A DNA stretch of 64,000 bases, taken from NCBI GenBank assembly GCA_023078685.1, contig JALGAS010000009.1, forward strand, positions 496,001 to 560,000, in the 5' to 3' direction. The translations under genes and the position numbers were made by a program. The DNA comes from Neopestalotiopsis rosae (Eukaryota; Ascomycota; Sordariomycetes; Amphisphaeriales; Sporocadaceae). Under the pieces are notes generated by a model. That model saw only the letters and a program-made list of their open reading frames with translations. It was not told the origin of the DNA and made no database searches. Shown in pieces: positions 24,895 to 37,035 of this stretch (the stretch's first letter is position 1; each line of letters begins with the position of its first letter).

Positions 24895-24902
24895 TATATA
24901 AC
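24895..24902 (+). promoter_or_regulatory. TATA box of the carbonic anhydrase gene
   Basis: TATATAAC lies 91 bp upstream of the carbonic anhydrase ATG, a plausible distance for a fungal core promoter with a leader of about 60 nt. Confidence 0.5.
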
Positions 24903-24985
24903 CACAGGTTTCATCCATTATCCTTTTGAGTTTCTGACAACAACTCTTCACGATCTCACCAACCACGATCTCTCCTAAATTCAAA

Positions 24986-26014
24986 ATGGCTCTGCTCTCC
25001 TTCATACTTGGCCTGGCACTCACAACCAGTGTCACAGCCTGCCCAGGCCATACCAATCATCAAGTCAAGGCAAAACGAGCTGACTTTACTGTTCCCGAGT
25101 CCAATGTCACAGTACCATCTCCAGCCGAATGGGCTTACGATGAGTCCTATGATTGGGGCATGTTGAGTCCTGGTGAGTTTCTTACCTCTCTCGTCTCGAA
25201 TTATTTCATATCACCCGTTGAAATATTCACGTACAGATATATACTACTGTTACAACATGACTAACACAACCTTCCCTCTCACACAGACTATGAACTCTGC
25301 CAGACCGGCACACAGCAATCCCCCATCTCCCTGAGCACGGAAATCCACGGCCTGTCCAGCAAGCACCGCCCAACCTTCAACTACGGCGCCAACACCACGG
25401 GCACCCTGCGCAACTGGGGCTACGGCCCAGCCTTTACGCTCGACGAGCCCCTGGACGGCGACTACTCGTCCAACCCGGCCATGACGTACGACAACGAGAC
25501 CGTCTACCTCGTGGGCTGGCACATTCACGCCCCCGCCGACCACATCGTCGACGGCGTCCGCTCGCACGCCGAGCTGCACTTTGTCCACGTGGACGCCGAG
25601 GGCCACGAAAAGGCCGTGGTGGGCTTCCGCATCGACCCCGCGCCCACGAAAAAGTCCTCCCTCGCCTCGTCCTCGGCCGCCGGCTCCGCCTCCCTCAACG
25701 TCGACATCTCCGACCTCGTCCAGGACGCCTTCTTTGCCCAGCTCCCCGAGACCTTCCACCGCTGGGACGATACCGAGTCGGAAGAGTCCATGGCCCTCGA
25801 CCTCGGCGACGCCCTCGAGGCCGTCGCCCGCCTCGACACCTTCTTCACCTACGAGGGCAGCCTGACCTCCCCGCCCTGCCACGAGGGCATCCGCTGGTTC
25901 ATCGCCGCCCGCGTCCTCGAGGTCAGCATCCCCCAGATGCAGGCCATCCTCGCCGCCAGCACCTACTCGGCCCGCTTCGAGCAGATGATTTGGGAGCACC
26001 ATATCAATGAGTAA
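24986..26014 (+). CDS. Secreted alpha-type carbonic anhydrase
   Basis: Catalyses reversible CO2 hydration outside the cell or in the wall. Two exons, 24986..25172 and 25287..26014, encode 304 residues. A signal peptide (about 1-18, ending SVTA before CPGH) precedes a dibasic KR at about 34-35 that could be a Kex2 site. The catalytic domain has Zn-ligand histidines His141 and His143 in GWHIHAP and His160 in AELHFVH. It also has the conserved QSPI near the N-terminus and SLTSPPC with the gatekeeper Thr. Two conserved cysteines (ELCQTG and PPCHEG) probably form the usual disulfide. The second exon is strikingly GC-rich with C-ending codons, while the first exon and flanks are not. It is convergent with the PDI-like gene downstream. 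Confidence 0.95.
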
Positions 26015-26799
26015 AAGGAGGTTTGAGAGTGTTGTTGTTGTTGTTGGTGTTGTTATTATAGGGTGGGGTTGTTGGCGTCAGGTGGTGTTCTCATTTATAG
26101 ACTTTGGTGGAGTGTCGTGAGAGAACGGCAATTTTAAATGTATATATAGCCTTCTAAAATATCAAACTTTGAAATAAATCAACAAAGCCTTACACACTAC
26201 CTAGAAACCATGACAACTTACATATTTCTGGGGGCTAGTCGGCAGCAGCGTGCACTGATTTGAAATGTAACTTCGTGGCATTACTGAAAGGCTAGAGGCC
26301 CCGACAAAATGTATCAGCCGGGGGATTTGTGCCTGTGATACTTGCCAATGGCCCTCGTCTCACATTTAACAAGTTCAAGTAGATGCTCGCTTGATAGTGC
26401 AAGTGAAGGAATGTCCAACTCGATTAACGAACAAACAAACAAAAAGTCGTGGATATATTACTATAATGCTGTGTGGTTCCTGTAACCAGCACTTCCTCTT
26501 GACTCCGGTCTCGCCGCTCCGGCTCATATCAATCTCATACAATGCATTGCGCCGTGCTACTCAAGTCCCCAATTTAGTACATGTTCCCCCTCTGTTCTTT
26601 CAATGAGAGAGAGGTCTTCGTGAACAGCTCTATGCAAGACAAGGTGCAATATCCCAGCACGCAATATACAGAACTCCGACCATGGGTCACCGTCGCCATC
26701 TTGGCTCGACTCCCATCTCTTATCCATCATTAATGATATGCCGGCTTTCCCTTTTTCATATGCGAATCCAGTATTTCAAAAAATAAAGATGCTGCCCCT
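26015..26799. other. Intergenic, convergent carbonic anhydrase / PDI-like
   Basis: Contains the GTT microsatellite and the poly(A) signal of the plus-strand gene. Otherwise nothing recognised. Confidence 0.6.
26173..26178 (+). terminator. Polyadenylation signal AATAAA after carbonic anhydrase
   Basis: AATAAA lies 159 nt after the stop codon in an AT-rich 3' flank. A GTT-repeat microsatellite (about 26030-26057) lies between the stop and this signal. Confidence 0.4.
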
Positions 26800-29220
26800 T
26801 TAATCCTTCTTGCCGTTGGCGACTGTGTGACCAAGGAGTCCCTCCTTGAGCTCCTTGATGGGCAGGTTCTCGTCAAGTCGGAAGTGACCGCCTCTCCTTC
26901 GGACGCGGCCACGGAACCAGGAGGCAGCACCCAGGGCGAGACCAGCGACGCAGCCAAAGCTCAAGTATGGGTGCTCGGAGAAGGTCATGCGAATGTCGAA
27001 GAAGATCTTCTCGAAGCTCGAGATGGTCAACTTGGGCTTGATCTTGGGTGGCGATGCAGTAACCTTGCCGATGGTCTCGAGGATCGACGTTCGCGAAGGT
27101 ACAATGTAGTTTCCAGTAATGGTCTGGTCCCAGTATCGACGGTTCTGTGTAACGTTGTCAGCTTTCAAGTCTGCTGTCAAGGGTAATTCAAGTATCACTT
27201 ACGTCTTCATCGTTGATAATCACGCGCTCACCATCCTTGACATCAATGCCGTATGTAGTACGGATCCATCTCTGCCAGAAAGTGCCATCAACCCAAGCGA
27301 AAGCAACCTCCTTGCGGTCTGCTCTGTCCATGTTGATACGGATGGCCTTGGCAGCTCGGAGCGCCCGCTGGTCGTTGCGATCCTCGGCCTCTTCAATTCT
27401 GAGTTGCTTGGCGTCTCGTAGTTCCTGACGTTCGAGCTGGAACAATTGAATCTGCTTATCCATCCATTCGTTCGCAGCACTCTTCATCTCGCGCTTGGCA
27501 CCGAGGAAGGACTCCTGGTCTTCCCTGTTAAGAATACCAAGTACAACAATCTTGCCATCCATAATTTCGCGGGCATTCGAAGCGGTCAGCTCGGGAATGA
27601 TGGGCAACCAGACAGACTTCATCCAGTTGAGAACAAGATGGGTGTCGCGCATCTCTCGAGGGGTCAGTGGGTTGTAGTATGTCGGTCTTGTGTCCCGAAC
27701 AACAATAAGTCTAGGCCAAGTAGTGATCTTGAATCTGTCGAAGAGAACCGGGTCTCTGGTCTTAACAAGCTTCGCACGGCCAATGAGGCTGAGTGGCAGT
27801 CTCTCTAATGCCAGCATATCTTCTGAAGTGGCGGCGTGGTCGTAGAAGTAGAGGAAGATGACTTCCTCCTTCTCCTCCATAGCGGCGAAAGACTCAGCAT
27901 TGACATCGGGAACACCAACGGCAACGTCCAATGCCTTCTCGGCATACTTGACAAAGTCGCCAAGGCCACGGAGACCGTCGTACTCAACACGCTCTCCTCC
28001 CTTGAAGAAGTGGACAGTAGGATATCCTCGCACGTGGACATCCTTGCACAGTCTCGATTCGGCATCACAGTTGACCTCTCCAATGTTGAGACGGCCTTGC
28101 ATTTCCTTTGCAAGCTGTTGCCAAGCCGGGGCCATGGCCTGGCAGTGGTGGCACCAGGGTGCATAGAACTTGATGAACCAGGGGTCTTGGCTCATGGTGA
28201 CGAGCTGCTGGAAGCTCTCGGCAGTCAGGGATACAGACTTGCCTTCCTTGTTCGGCGAGGTGCTCGGCTTCTGGTGCTTGACCTCGGGGGGGTTGAACGG
28301 AATGCTGACATATGGGTCCATGTTGTCCGCCAGAGACTCGACCTTCTTACTGTCCTTGGCATCAGTCTTCTTCGCAGAAGTGTCAGCCTTGGCAGCAGCC
28401 TTGTCGGTTTTGTCAGTCTTGGAGGTCTTTGCGGTCGCATCGGTTGCATCTTCCTTCTTGGGCTTCTCATCCTCGACGGCGGCTGCTTCTTGCTTGGCAG
28501 CTTGGGCCTTTTTGGCCGCTTCAGCAGGGTCAGGAGAAGTGGCATCACCGGGTTCGGGAAGGACAAGGTCGCGCGGCCTGCTTTGAGGGTGCTCCTTTTC
28601 CAACTCAGTCTCGATGAGCTGGGACACCACGGTCATGTTCTTGCCACCGTGCACAGCATCAACCAGTTCGCCATTCTTGAAAAGAGAAGTCTGGGGGTAT
28701 GACCTGATCTCGTGCTTGGTGCAAATATCGCCGTATGCGATACAGTTGAGCGTGGCAAATCGAATGTCGTAGTATTCTTCGAAAGACTGTTCCTTGGAGG
28801 CTGTAGGAGCATCGGATGTGTAGTAGTACTCGTACAGGGTCTGGTAAGTCGGGGCGAAGGCGACACAGTGAGGGCAGTATGGACTGGAGAGTGGTCAGTC
28901 ATGTTTATTAACAACGATGGAAAACTCCAACAGGAGCTGACAGATCGTGATGTTTTGCATCGGGGGATGCGGAAAATCTCGTGATCGGGGCTGATATTTG
29001 TTTTGGGATCATCTTACCTAAAGTATTTCACCACCAAATACTTCGTTTTGGTAAGCTCTTCGGCAAAAGAGTCGGCCGTCAGTTCTAGCAACGGCGGTAC
29101 TTTCTTGCCATCGAAATATGTGTTCTCCTTCTTGGGATTGGTATCCTTCTCGGCTCCAATGGCTTGCGCAGCGCCGAGGGCAGCAGCGCCGAGCCATAGC
29201 GCGAGCGAGGTAAGCCTCAT
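26800..29220 (-). CDS. Membrane-anchored protein disulfide isomerase-like protein with two thioredoxin domains
   Basis: Likely an ER oxidoreductase acting in disulfide formation or quality control. Three exons, complement(26800..27144, 27203..28883, 29018..29220), encode 742 residues. A signal peptide (about 1-19, LGAAALGAAQA) precedes a first thioredoxin domain with active site SPYCPHC. A long Ala/Lys/Asp-rich linker containing KTDKTDK follows, then a second thioredoxin domain with APWCHHC and the cis-Pro motif RGYPT. Next come a further thioredoxin-like region without CxxC, a predicted coiled coil (QLERQELRDAKQLRIEEAE), one membrane helix (YLSFGCVAGLALGAASWF) and a basic cytosolic tail (RGRVRRRGG). 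The first intron lies directly before the first CxxC, and splicing restores KYFSPYCPHC. There is no KDEL-type signal, so retention would depend on the membrane anchor. Confidence 0.9.
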
Positions 29221-30913
29221 GGCTACGGGGCCTCGCGAATTGTCGCGAGATGGACGATTGAAGGTGCTCGAGACGAGTGTCGGATGACGATCGAGGAGGC
29301 AGTGGTGTTGTCTACCGGGTCATGCGCCCTGAAATGCCACCCAACTCGAGATGGGGAGATGTTGGTGACTTGGGCGGAGCAAGAGGTTGATAATGGCCAA
29401 CGAAGTCGAAAGTCGAAGTGAGTGCAAGGTGCGTCGGTTGGTAAGGTAATTCGTAGGCAGGCAGAAAGGGGCACGGAAGCTAGGTGCTAAAGCTACGGGG
29501 GAGACGCCCGTCGCGCTAGAGAGACAGACACACTGCTGCTGGTGTTCAAGCACTGGCGATTGATACGGGAATGCCCAGAGCAGAAAAAAAAAACTAATGC
29601 GCTATTACGGACAAGGAATAATAAGCGTCCCTCTCTTGCTTGTCGTCTCGACTCGTCTGGTGTGGTTTGAAACGGCTGTCAACCAAATGAGCCCCCAGGT
29701 CGAAAGATGCTGAGGTTGGCTTTATTGCAACTCCGGATTCAAAACTCGGAATTTTTTACTATGCAGCTATGAAGACGTTTTGGCAGTAGAACGAGCCCAG
29801 AAAGATCAATGTCTGACTCGATGTCTTGCGTTCCTTGCCAATCTTTTTCTAATCAAGCGAAATTCCATGTTCAGGGACTTCCACCCAGCCAATGTCAATC
29901 TGGCCAAAGCTGCGACATGCGCGCGAAGGACCATGGGATGGGGCTCAGGAGCTGCTTACATGGGGCCTTTTTCGGGCTAGAATCTCGCATCGAAAAGACC
30001 CAATTCCCCCCAGCTTACGAGCTACTTCGTACCCTTCCTGCGACCTTATCAACTCACTGACAGCCAATCCCCCCTGCCCAAACCCAATCCGGCGCCACAC
30101 ATTTGTCTTGGCATGTGGCTGAGCATTTGAAGATCATGTGAATTTCCATATGATCAGAGACAGGATTGGCTCCCTTTGGTTTGGTAGATACAAGAGTGAT
30201 ATGGGTACTTTGTTCATGATGTTGTTGTGATGGTACTTGCTGGCCTGCGGCTTACAAATTCGTGAGACGTATACCTTCAAAGGTCAAACAAGACGATGAG
30301 CCGCCCGATTGGACGTACTGTACCTCTGGATGAATACTCCCAGTGCTTGTCTGGCGACATGATATGACTTGTTATGTCAATCAGCCTGCAGACTGCTCCA
30401 TCAAACTCCAAAAGACCTTGGGAGTTTCCAAACTGTCTGACCTGGCACAACAGTATCATAACATACCATATGACCACTACTTAAAGTGTACCGTGAAGAG
30501 CTTTAAGGAGCAGGAACAGGAGCAGCAGAAGGAAGCTTCCAATGCGCTAATTCTCATTACCCAATCTGCATGGCAGTTTATGCCGTCCACTGCTGGTCTA
30601 GGCAATTGCCAGCGTTGGTCGCATTCATGGAAACAACCATCCTTATTTCTGTCTGAGAGCTCTACGAAATCGCTCCTTCCACCTCGACAGCAAAGATATT
30701 GAAGTGCTGCCTTTGATGCATTCCTCCCGATCGCCCAGCCACCACTTTCTTTCTCTCCATTACAAACAAGCCACTGCGCCATTCTTTGCAAAACCCGACG
30801 CAATTCAAGCTTACCTCTCTCACTTGTGTTCGTTGTATGCCTGGTGGTCACACAAGCCGGGTCGCTTCCAAAGCACTTACAGCAGAAAGTTCACACCTAC
30901 ACAACGCCAGGAT
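29221..30913. other. Divergent intergenic region, PDI-like / TDP1
   Basis: 1.7 kb holding both promoters. No supported gene or repeat. A long open frame runs upstream of the TDP1 ATG (from 30704) but shows no conserved character. Confidence 0.55.
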
Positions 30914-32770
30914 ATGGATGGACCTCCGCCCAAACGGCAGGCCGTGGCCGGTGCAGACAACCGTCCCCGAGCCAGCCCTATGTCACTTATACGGGACATT
31001 AGTCCGCCCATGCGACGATCTGCAATGTCCCAGCCACAACAGAAGAAGCAGCCACGCAAGGTCATTGCATCACCTTTTCGCATGACAAAAATACGTGATC
31101 TACCAGCAGCGTCCAATGTGGATGCCGTCAGTCTTCATGATCTTCTTGGCGATCCACTCATCGCGGAATGCTGGGAGTTCAATTATCTCCATGATGTTGA
31201 ATACCTCATGAGCCACTTTGACCAGGACGTAAGATCGCTAGTCAAGATTCATATAGTTCATGGGTTCTGGAAAAGAGAAGACCAGAATAGAATTATGCTC
31301 GAGGTAAGCATATCTCAAATTTCCTATTTTCCTATCAATGCCGTGCCCCGAAGGTGGAATAAATCATCGGCGGTGTATCATATTGCTCTCAATGTCCCGT
31401 CTGGCCTGATGCAGACGATGCCAATATGAGCATTGCTTTTTCCACTTATACTCTGTATCTGGAATCGTCTTACTTGGTCGCCGTTCAGCGGCATCTCTTT
31501 CGAATAACCTGAATTTGCAATAAATTGTTCTCGTGCCAAAAGTCCCTCACATCTGATAGCCTGACCTCATTTCTAGCAACAAGCTTCACAACATCAGAAT
31601 GTTACACTTCATGCGGCCTACATGCCAGAAATGTTTGGTACTCATCACTCAAAGATGATGATCCTTATTCGACATGACAGCAATGCTCAAGTCATCATAC
31701 ACACCGCCAACATGATCGCAAAGGATTGGACAAATATGACTAATGGAGCATGGCTATCGCCTCTCCTGCCCCTGCTCAGTAAGCCTGCCAATGGTCAGCC
31801 CAGTGGACCTGCAGGCAGCGGAATAAAATTCAAGGCAGATCTTCTCAGCTATTTAAGCGCATACAATACGAAGCGAGACGTTTGCAAAAGTCTGGTCAAG
31901 GAATTGGCTAGATATGACTTCTCAGAAGTACGCGGCAGTCTTGTTGCAAGCATACCGGGGCGACATCCCGTCGAGAATGATAATACACGCTGGGGTTGGG
32001 CTGGTTTGAAAGATGCGTTGCGCGCAGTCCCTGTTCAACCTGGAAAATCAGACGTGGTCACCCAGATTTCCTCGATTGCAACGCTAGGAGGGACAGATGC
32101 CTGGCTTCAAAAGACGCTCTTCGAATCAATGTCCTCGAGTGGAAAATCGAACACCATTCCTAGGTTCAAAGTGGTCTTTCCAACCGCCGATGAGATTCGT
32201 CGTTCATTAGATGGCTATGCCTCGGGCGGTTCGATACATACCAAGACCCAATCTGCACAACAACAAAAACAACTCCAATACTTGCAACCCATGTTCTGTC
32301 ACTGGGCAAATGATTCAGAAGCGGGCGTCTCATCGGGGGGAGTTTCTTCGGATATAGGCGCGCAGGATGCTGGTCGACAGCGCGCAGCTCCTCACATCAA
32401 GACATATATCAGATACAACAGCCAGGGTACTATTGACTGGGCACTGTTGACCTCGGCCAATATTTCCAAACAGGCCTGGGGAGAAGCTGTCAACGCTGCC
32501 AAGGAAGTTCGGGTCGCGAGTTGGGAAATTGGCGTTCTCGTATGGCCCGACTTACTCACTGACGGGAAAGGTGCGAAAATGGTGGGAACTTTCAAGACTG
32601 ACACGCCGGACCGCAATGAGCACGAGGATAAGTTCAGTGACGATGATGGCACATTGGTCGGCTTGCGTGTTCCGTATAGTTTGCCCTTGCAAAAGTACGG
32701 CCCAGGCGAGGAGCCTTGGGTCGCCACGGCAGATTATCAGGAGCCAGACTGGATGGGCAGAACTTGGTAG
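30914..32770 (+). CDS. TDP1: Tyrosyl-DNA phosphodiesterase 1
   Basis: Nuclear repair enzyme that removes topoisomerase I peptides from DNA 3' ends; phospholipase D superfamily. Two exons, 30914..31303 and 31577..32770, encode 527 residues. The disordered N-terminus has a basic stretch (KKQPRK), followed by the two catalytic HKD-type motifs: THHSKMM (His154, Lys156) followed by HTANMI, and PHIKTYIRYN (His403, Lys405) followed by LTSANIS. The C-terminus WVATADYQEPDWMGRTW is typical of the family. The start was set at MDGPPPKRQ because the open frame further upstream is not family-like. The 273-nt intron is long for this genome, but the join LE-QQ keeps phase and sequence logic. The gene is convergent with ACB1. 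Confidence 0.95.
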
Positions 32771-33183
32771 ACGCATGTTGACCTTGACGTGTTACGAACA
32801 GAATGTATGACGGACCAGTCGCTGGATTGGTGCACGAGAAGTTTGATAGATGGCTGTTCTCCAAGCTGCGTGAAAGTAGACATTAATACCAGATAATCGC
32901 TCGACAGACATGTACCATAATATGTAGTGTATTCATCGTCACATTGGTGCCACTGTCGTGACTAAGAGACGTCTCGTGCGTATACTATTTCGTAGTGTTC
33001 GTAAGATGCAGCGCACCATGCCATCTGTGTGAATATGGATGGTGGCGGCGAGTACCGCCCTCGCCTGAGGCGCCTATAACCCCATGCTATTGCCTCCTGG
33101 TTTTCCAGCAATCGTTTCGGACCATTGCACCGGAGCTATAAAATATTCATACCGGTCTCTCCTCGCAAGTTCTTTCTGGGCAT
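32771..33183. other. Intergenic, convergent TDP1 / ACB1
   Basis: Short 3' flanks of two convergent genes. Nothing recognised. Confidence 0.6.
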
Positions 33184-33642
33184 TTAAGAGCTGCCAACGG
33201 CCTCGGGGGCCTTGTTGGCGTCGTAACCGAGCTTGGCCTTGAGCGACTCGACGAGAGCGACGTACTTCTCCTGGGCGAGCTCGGGGGTGGTGCCCTCGTC
33301 GACCTCCTTCTGCCAGGCGGCGTACTTGGCCTTGCCCTTGAGGTCGAACATGCCGGGCTTGGCAGCCTTGCTAAAGTCCTCGCCGTTGGCGACCTTGTAG
33401 AGAGCTGTAGTTGGGGAAGGTGAAAGTTAGCAGGAAGCTCTTTGGACGTTGAAGGGATAATGAAAATGGGGCAAACGCGATCGGAAGGCATGGTGTAGAC
33501 ACGAGTCTGAGAAGTTGGGTGTTGCGTTTGTTGCGTTGAGAGAGAGAAACGTACCGTAGAGGTCGAGGAGCTCCTCGTTGGAGGGCTTGGCCGTCAGCTT
33601 CTTGCTGTCAGCGACGGCGGTGTTGAAAGCTTCGGAAGGCAT
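33184..33642 (-). CDS. ACB1: Acyl-CoA-binding protein
   Basis: Small cytosolic carrier of medium and long-chain acyl-CoA esters. Two exons, complement(33184..33404, 33555..33642), encode 102 residues, the usual size plus a short C-terminal extension. The four-helix ACBP fold is recognisable: EAFNTAVADSKKL, NEELLDLYALYK (Tyr residues of the ligand pocket), FDLKGKAKYAAWQ (conserved Lys, Tyr and Trp) and EKYVALVESL. The intron falls after the codon for Tyr29 and splits the following Ala codon. The coding sequence is GC-rich and codon-biased, consistent with high expression. The 5' flank is purine-rich on the plus strand, so pyrimidine-rich on the sense strand, as in many strong fungal promoters. 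Confidence 0.97.
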
Positions 33643-35634
33643 GATGTAAAAGAGGCTTTGGGAGTTGATTTAAAGTTTAACGTGAGTTGACAAGAAGATT
33701 GGAAAGATGTGAAAGCAAGAGGAAGAAGGGAGAGAGAGAAAAGAAAACTTGTTGAGGGTCGGGGACCGAAATGTAATGTAATGGGAATATGACGAGCCGA
33801 GTTTTGGTGGGGTTCCTTGGTTGAGCATGTGTTGAGAGACGTCGAGATTCGATCACATGGGATATGGCGGGGTAAAGGTACCAGAGAAAGAGACCCCTGG
33901 CCCGCTATTCCATTGGCTCTTGGTCGGGTTTCCGTACTATTCAAGCTATGTATTCCTAGGTGTCGTTAATGCCATTTTGGGGGGCATTTGGGGGGCTTAG
34001 GAAATGGGACACTATGAAAAGCCATGTCCCTGGATCTGCAATTGTCGTCATGAGATGCGGCAATATCTGGGTAGCAGAATACGTCAGATGTATTGCTTTT
34101 ATTCTACATACGTACGAGTGTCCCAACTTGTCTCCTTTCGTCACGTTTGGCCTGTCAAACAGGTACGACGCAGGGGAATTTGCACGTCAAAATGGAGCCC
34201 GAACCCGTCCAGGTCTTGCTCAATGGACCCTCCGAGGTCAACGTGTGATGTCTTACACATGCTTTTCATTAAGCTTAATTGCCGTCCTACCTTCCGTGTA
34301 AAACTCCCATCCGGGAGCTCTCGAACGACTTCTTATCATGAACAATCGTTTTGAAGATCGTGGTATGACTGCTGTATACATTATTTGTAGGCAGTATCAA
34401 AAGGTGCCAAACGCGCTCCGCGCCGAGCAGGCTGGCCGTTAACCACGTTCTACATAATAAGACTAACCTAGTAGTCAAGACACTATGCAGATTATTTGCT
34501 CTTTGGTGGAAAGTATGGATTCCAGTTCTCATGCCAACACGTAGAGTATATAGAGGCTTTGTCAGCGAGAATATGATATTTCCTGACTGGACGGCGTTTC
34601 TTTTGCTTTCCACGAAAGCCCGGAAGTTTGACAGGAGCCACTTTTGAGGCGGCTTTGCTTCCGTGACCCGTCCATTCGGGACCGAGTGGAATCGGAAGGG
34701 TTCTTGTAGTTACAACTTGTCACTCTGCAGCTGCTGACAGAAACTATCTTACCATAAACAGCTAAAAATAGCTTGTGTCTTGTCAGAAAGAGCTCCGTAA
34801 AGAATTCCATCGGTGGCAGTGCGTATCAATAATGGAACTCGGCAGTCAATGGATGCGCGAGAATAAAAGCAACGTTGGTGTATGCAGCCTGTAAGGAAGC
34901 AACACTAATAAAACACCCGACCCCTGTGCGTATTGACGCTATTGAAGTTGACAGCCCAGATGAGATGCAGCGTATGTACTTCATAGCCGCCATTGCGCCA
35001 TAGCGTCTCTCTGTCAATTGAAGGAGATATCAATGATGATGTTGCAAACTTGCCAGCATCTAGTGTTTCCAGTTTCAACCTCCTAGTTTTAGCGCTCGAC
35101 CGTTGATCGGACACGAGTTGGGGATTCCGTATCAGAATCAACGGGTCATTCTTCCCATCGAATTTGGAGTAGCAGTAGCAGTCTGGTAGCAGTAGCAGTT
35201 AGTACACGGCCCCTTCTCTAGTAATAACTGAATACATACGCCCAAAATGTCAGACCTGAATACCCCCAGACTTTCACTTCGGTGCCGGAAAGACCAAGGC
35301 CTGCGGATCCGTGCCCACCCGGACGCTTCATAAACTCCGGTCTGGGTCGCCCTGTCCTGTTGTGCAGCATATCGTATCATGGTGTCTCAGACGCCAAGTT
35401 TGTGTTGTTATTTAAAGACGGTTGCATCTCCCATGTAGCTAGCTATTCGGGTCTTTTTCTCTCATCTCCAATACATGATTTTATCAGCATTGTCCTCCTA
35501 ACAAGTCAACCAGACGCTGTGCAATTCCCTACCAACCACCCCAAGTACAGCAAACTCAGTGGCTCGTGCTTCAACTTGACTTACACACCTCCAACGAACT
35601 TTCGCCAACGACACGTCCCCAGCAATCAATCACC
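33643..35634. other. 2-kb divergent intergenic region, ACB1 / AMID-like
   Basis: Promoters of two divergent genes. A small GTAGCA-type simple repeat lies at about 35169-35200. No supported gene. Confidence 0.55.
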
Positions 35635-37004
35635 ATGACGCAGACAATTGTTGTTCTGGGAGGCTCTTTTGCCGGTATCCAGATTGCACACAGGCTAGTC
35701 AAGAACACGAGGAAGACGGTTCCCGATTTGAAAGTGATTCTCGTGTCCAAGGTGAGTGCATGAATGGGATCAGCACGATTACTTCCCGAGTGGCATTGCC
35801 CTCCCAGTTGTATCGAGCATGTTTCAGGAGCAACAAGAACCCGCTTTCAAAGTGGAAAACCTGAGAAAAGAAGCCGAGTCTAAATCATGATATTCTAGAA
35901 CTCTCACTTTTACTGGAACCTGGCGTCTGTCCGTGCCATTGTTCCCGGCATCCTGAAAGATGAGGAGTTCACCCAGTCCATCGAAAAGGGCTTTGCCCAG
36001 TACCCCTCGGACGCCTTTGAGTTCATCGTGGGCACGGCCGAGGCAGCCGACCTAGACGCCAAGACGGTAAAGGTGGCTCTGGTCGCCGGCGGCGAGCGCG
36101 TCGTCGAGTACGACCACCTGGTGCTGGCGACGGGCACGCGCACCGCAGGCGAGGACGTGGTGCCCTGGAAGGCCAACGGCACGCACGAGCAGATCATGGA
36201 CACGCTGCACCGCACCGCCGAAAAGGTCAAGGCGGCCAAGCACATTGTGGTGGCGGGCGCCGGCGCCACGGGCGTCGAGACGGCCGGCGAGCTCGGCTTC
36301 GAGTACCGCAAGGACAAGGAGATTGTCCTGCTCTCGGGCGACGCCAAGGTCCTGGGCGGCGACTCGCTGGCCGCCAACGCTGAGAGCGAGCTCAAGAAGC
36401 TCGACGTGACGGTCCGGACCAACGCGCGCGTCGAGAGCACCGCGGCGCTGCCCGACGGCAAGACCGAGGTCACGCTCCAGAACGGCGAAAAGATTGTCAC
36501 GGACCTGTACCTCCCCACCATGGGCATGGCGCCCAACACCGAGTACCTGCCCGCCAAGGTGCTCCGGGACGACAAGTTTGTCGCCGTCGACGAGTTTTAC
36601 CGCGTCAAGAATGCCAGCAATGTCTGGGCTGCAGGTGACATTGTCTGGCTTCCTCGGGGTTCCTATGTCATTACCGGCATGCAGGTGAGTTTCTCTTTTT
36701 TTTTTTTTGTCCTTCCCCATCGGAGGACCTCAGTTATCCTTGCATAACTACATAAGGATGCGAATACTGACCCTTTTGCACACAGGCTGCTGGCGTGTCC
36801 AAGAATATTGACTTGGTTCTGCACGACAAGAACCCGGCCCCAGTCAAGACGATTCCCATGGACGTCCTCATGACTACCGTCGGCAGGAGCCGTGGAGTTG
36901 GACGTCTCGGGCCGGTCAAGGTCTTTTCGTACATGGTGTACACGATCAAGGGCAAGACGCTGGGTACTCAGTCACTGCCGGGCATGGTTAATGGCACCAG
37001 CTAC

Positions 37005-37007
<3 letters not shown>
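35635..37007 (+). CDS. AMID/FSP1-like FAD-dependent NAD(P)H oxidoreductase
   Basis: Flavoprotein of the AIF/AMID (AIFM2/FSP1) group; members reduce quinones and act at membranes or mitochondria. Three exons, 35635..35751, 35899..36684 and 36786..37007, encode 374 residues. The N-terminal dinucleotide-binding motif is VVLGGSFAGIQ (about 6-16). The second, NAD(P)H-binding motif is VVAGAGATGVETAGE (about 165-180). The FAD-contacting motif NVWAAGDIVWL lies near residue 290. There is no cleavable presequence. The central exon is markedly GC-rich. The stop codon is the start of a 27-base run of A, which is unusual for an intron-containing gene. The substrate cannot be deduced. Confidence 0.88.

Positions 37008-37032
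<25 letters not shown>
37006..37032 (+). repeat. 27-nt uninterrupted poly(A) tract beginning in a stop codon
   Basis: The TAA stop of the AMID-like gene (37005-37007) supplies the first two bases of an unbroken run of 27 A, followed by GGAAAACT. It is a mononucleotide microsatellite at the extreme 3' end of the coding sequence. Confidence 0.9.

Positions 37033-37035
<3 letters not shown>

Noticed and set aside
30704..30913. Upstream extension of the TDP1 reading frame
   Set aside because: The open frame lacks family-like sequence; the ATG at 30914 gives a typical disordered basic N-terminus.
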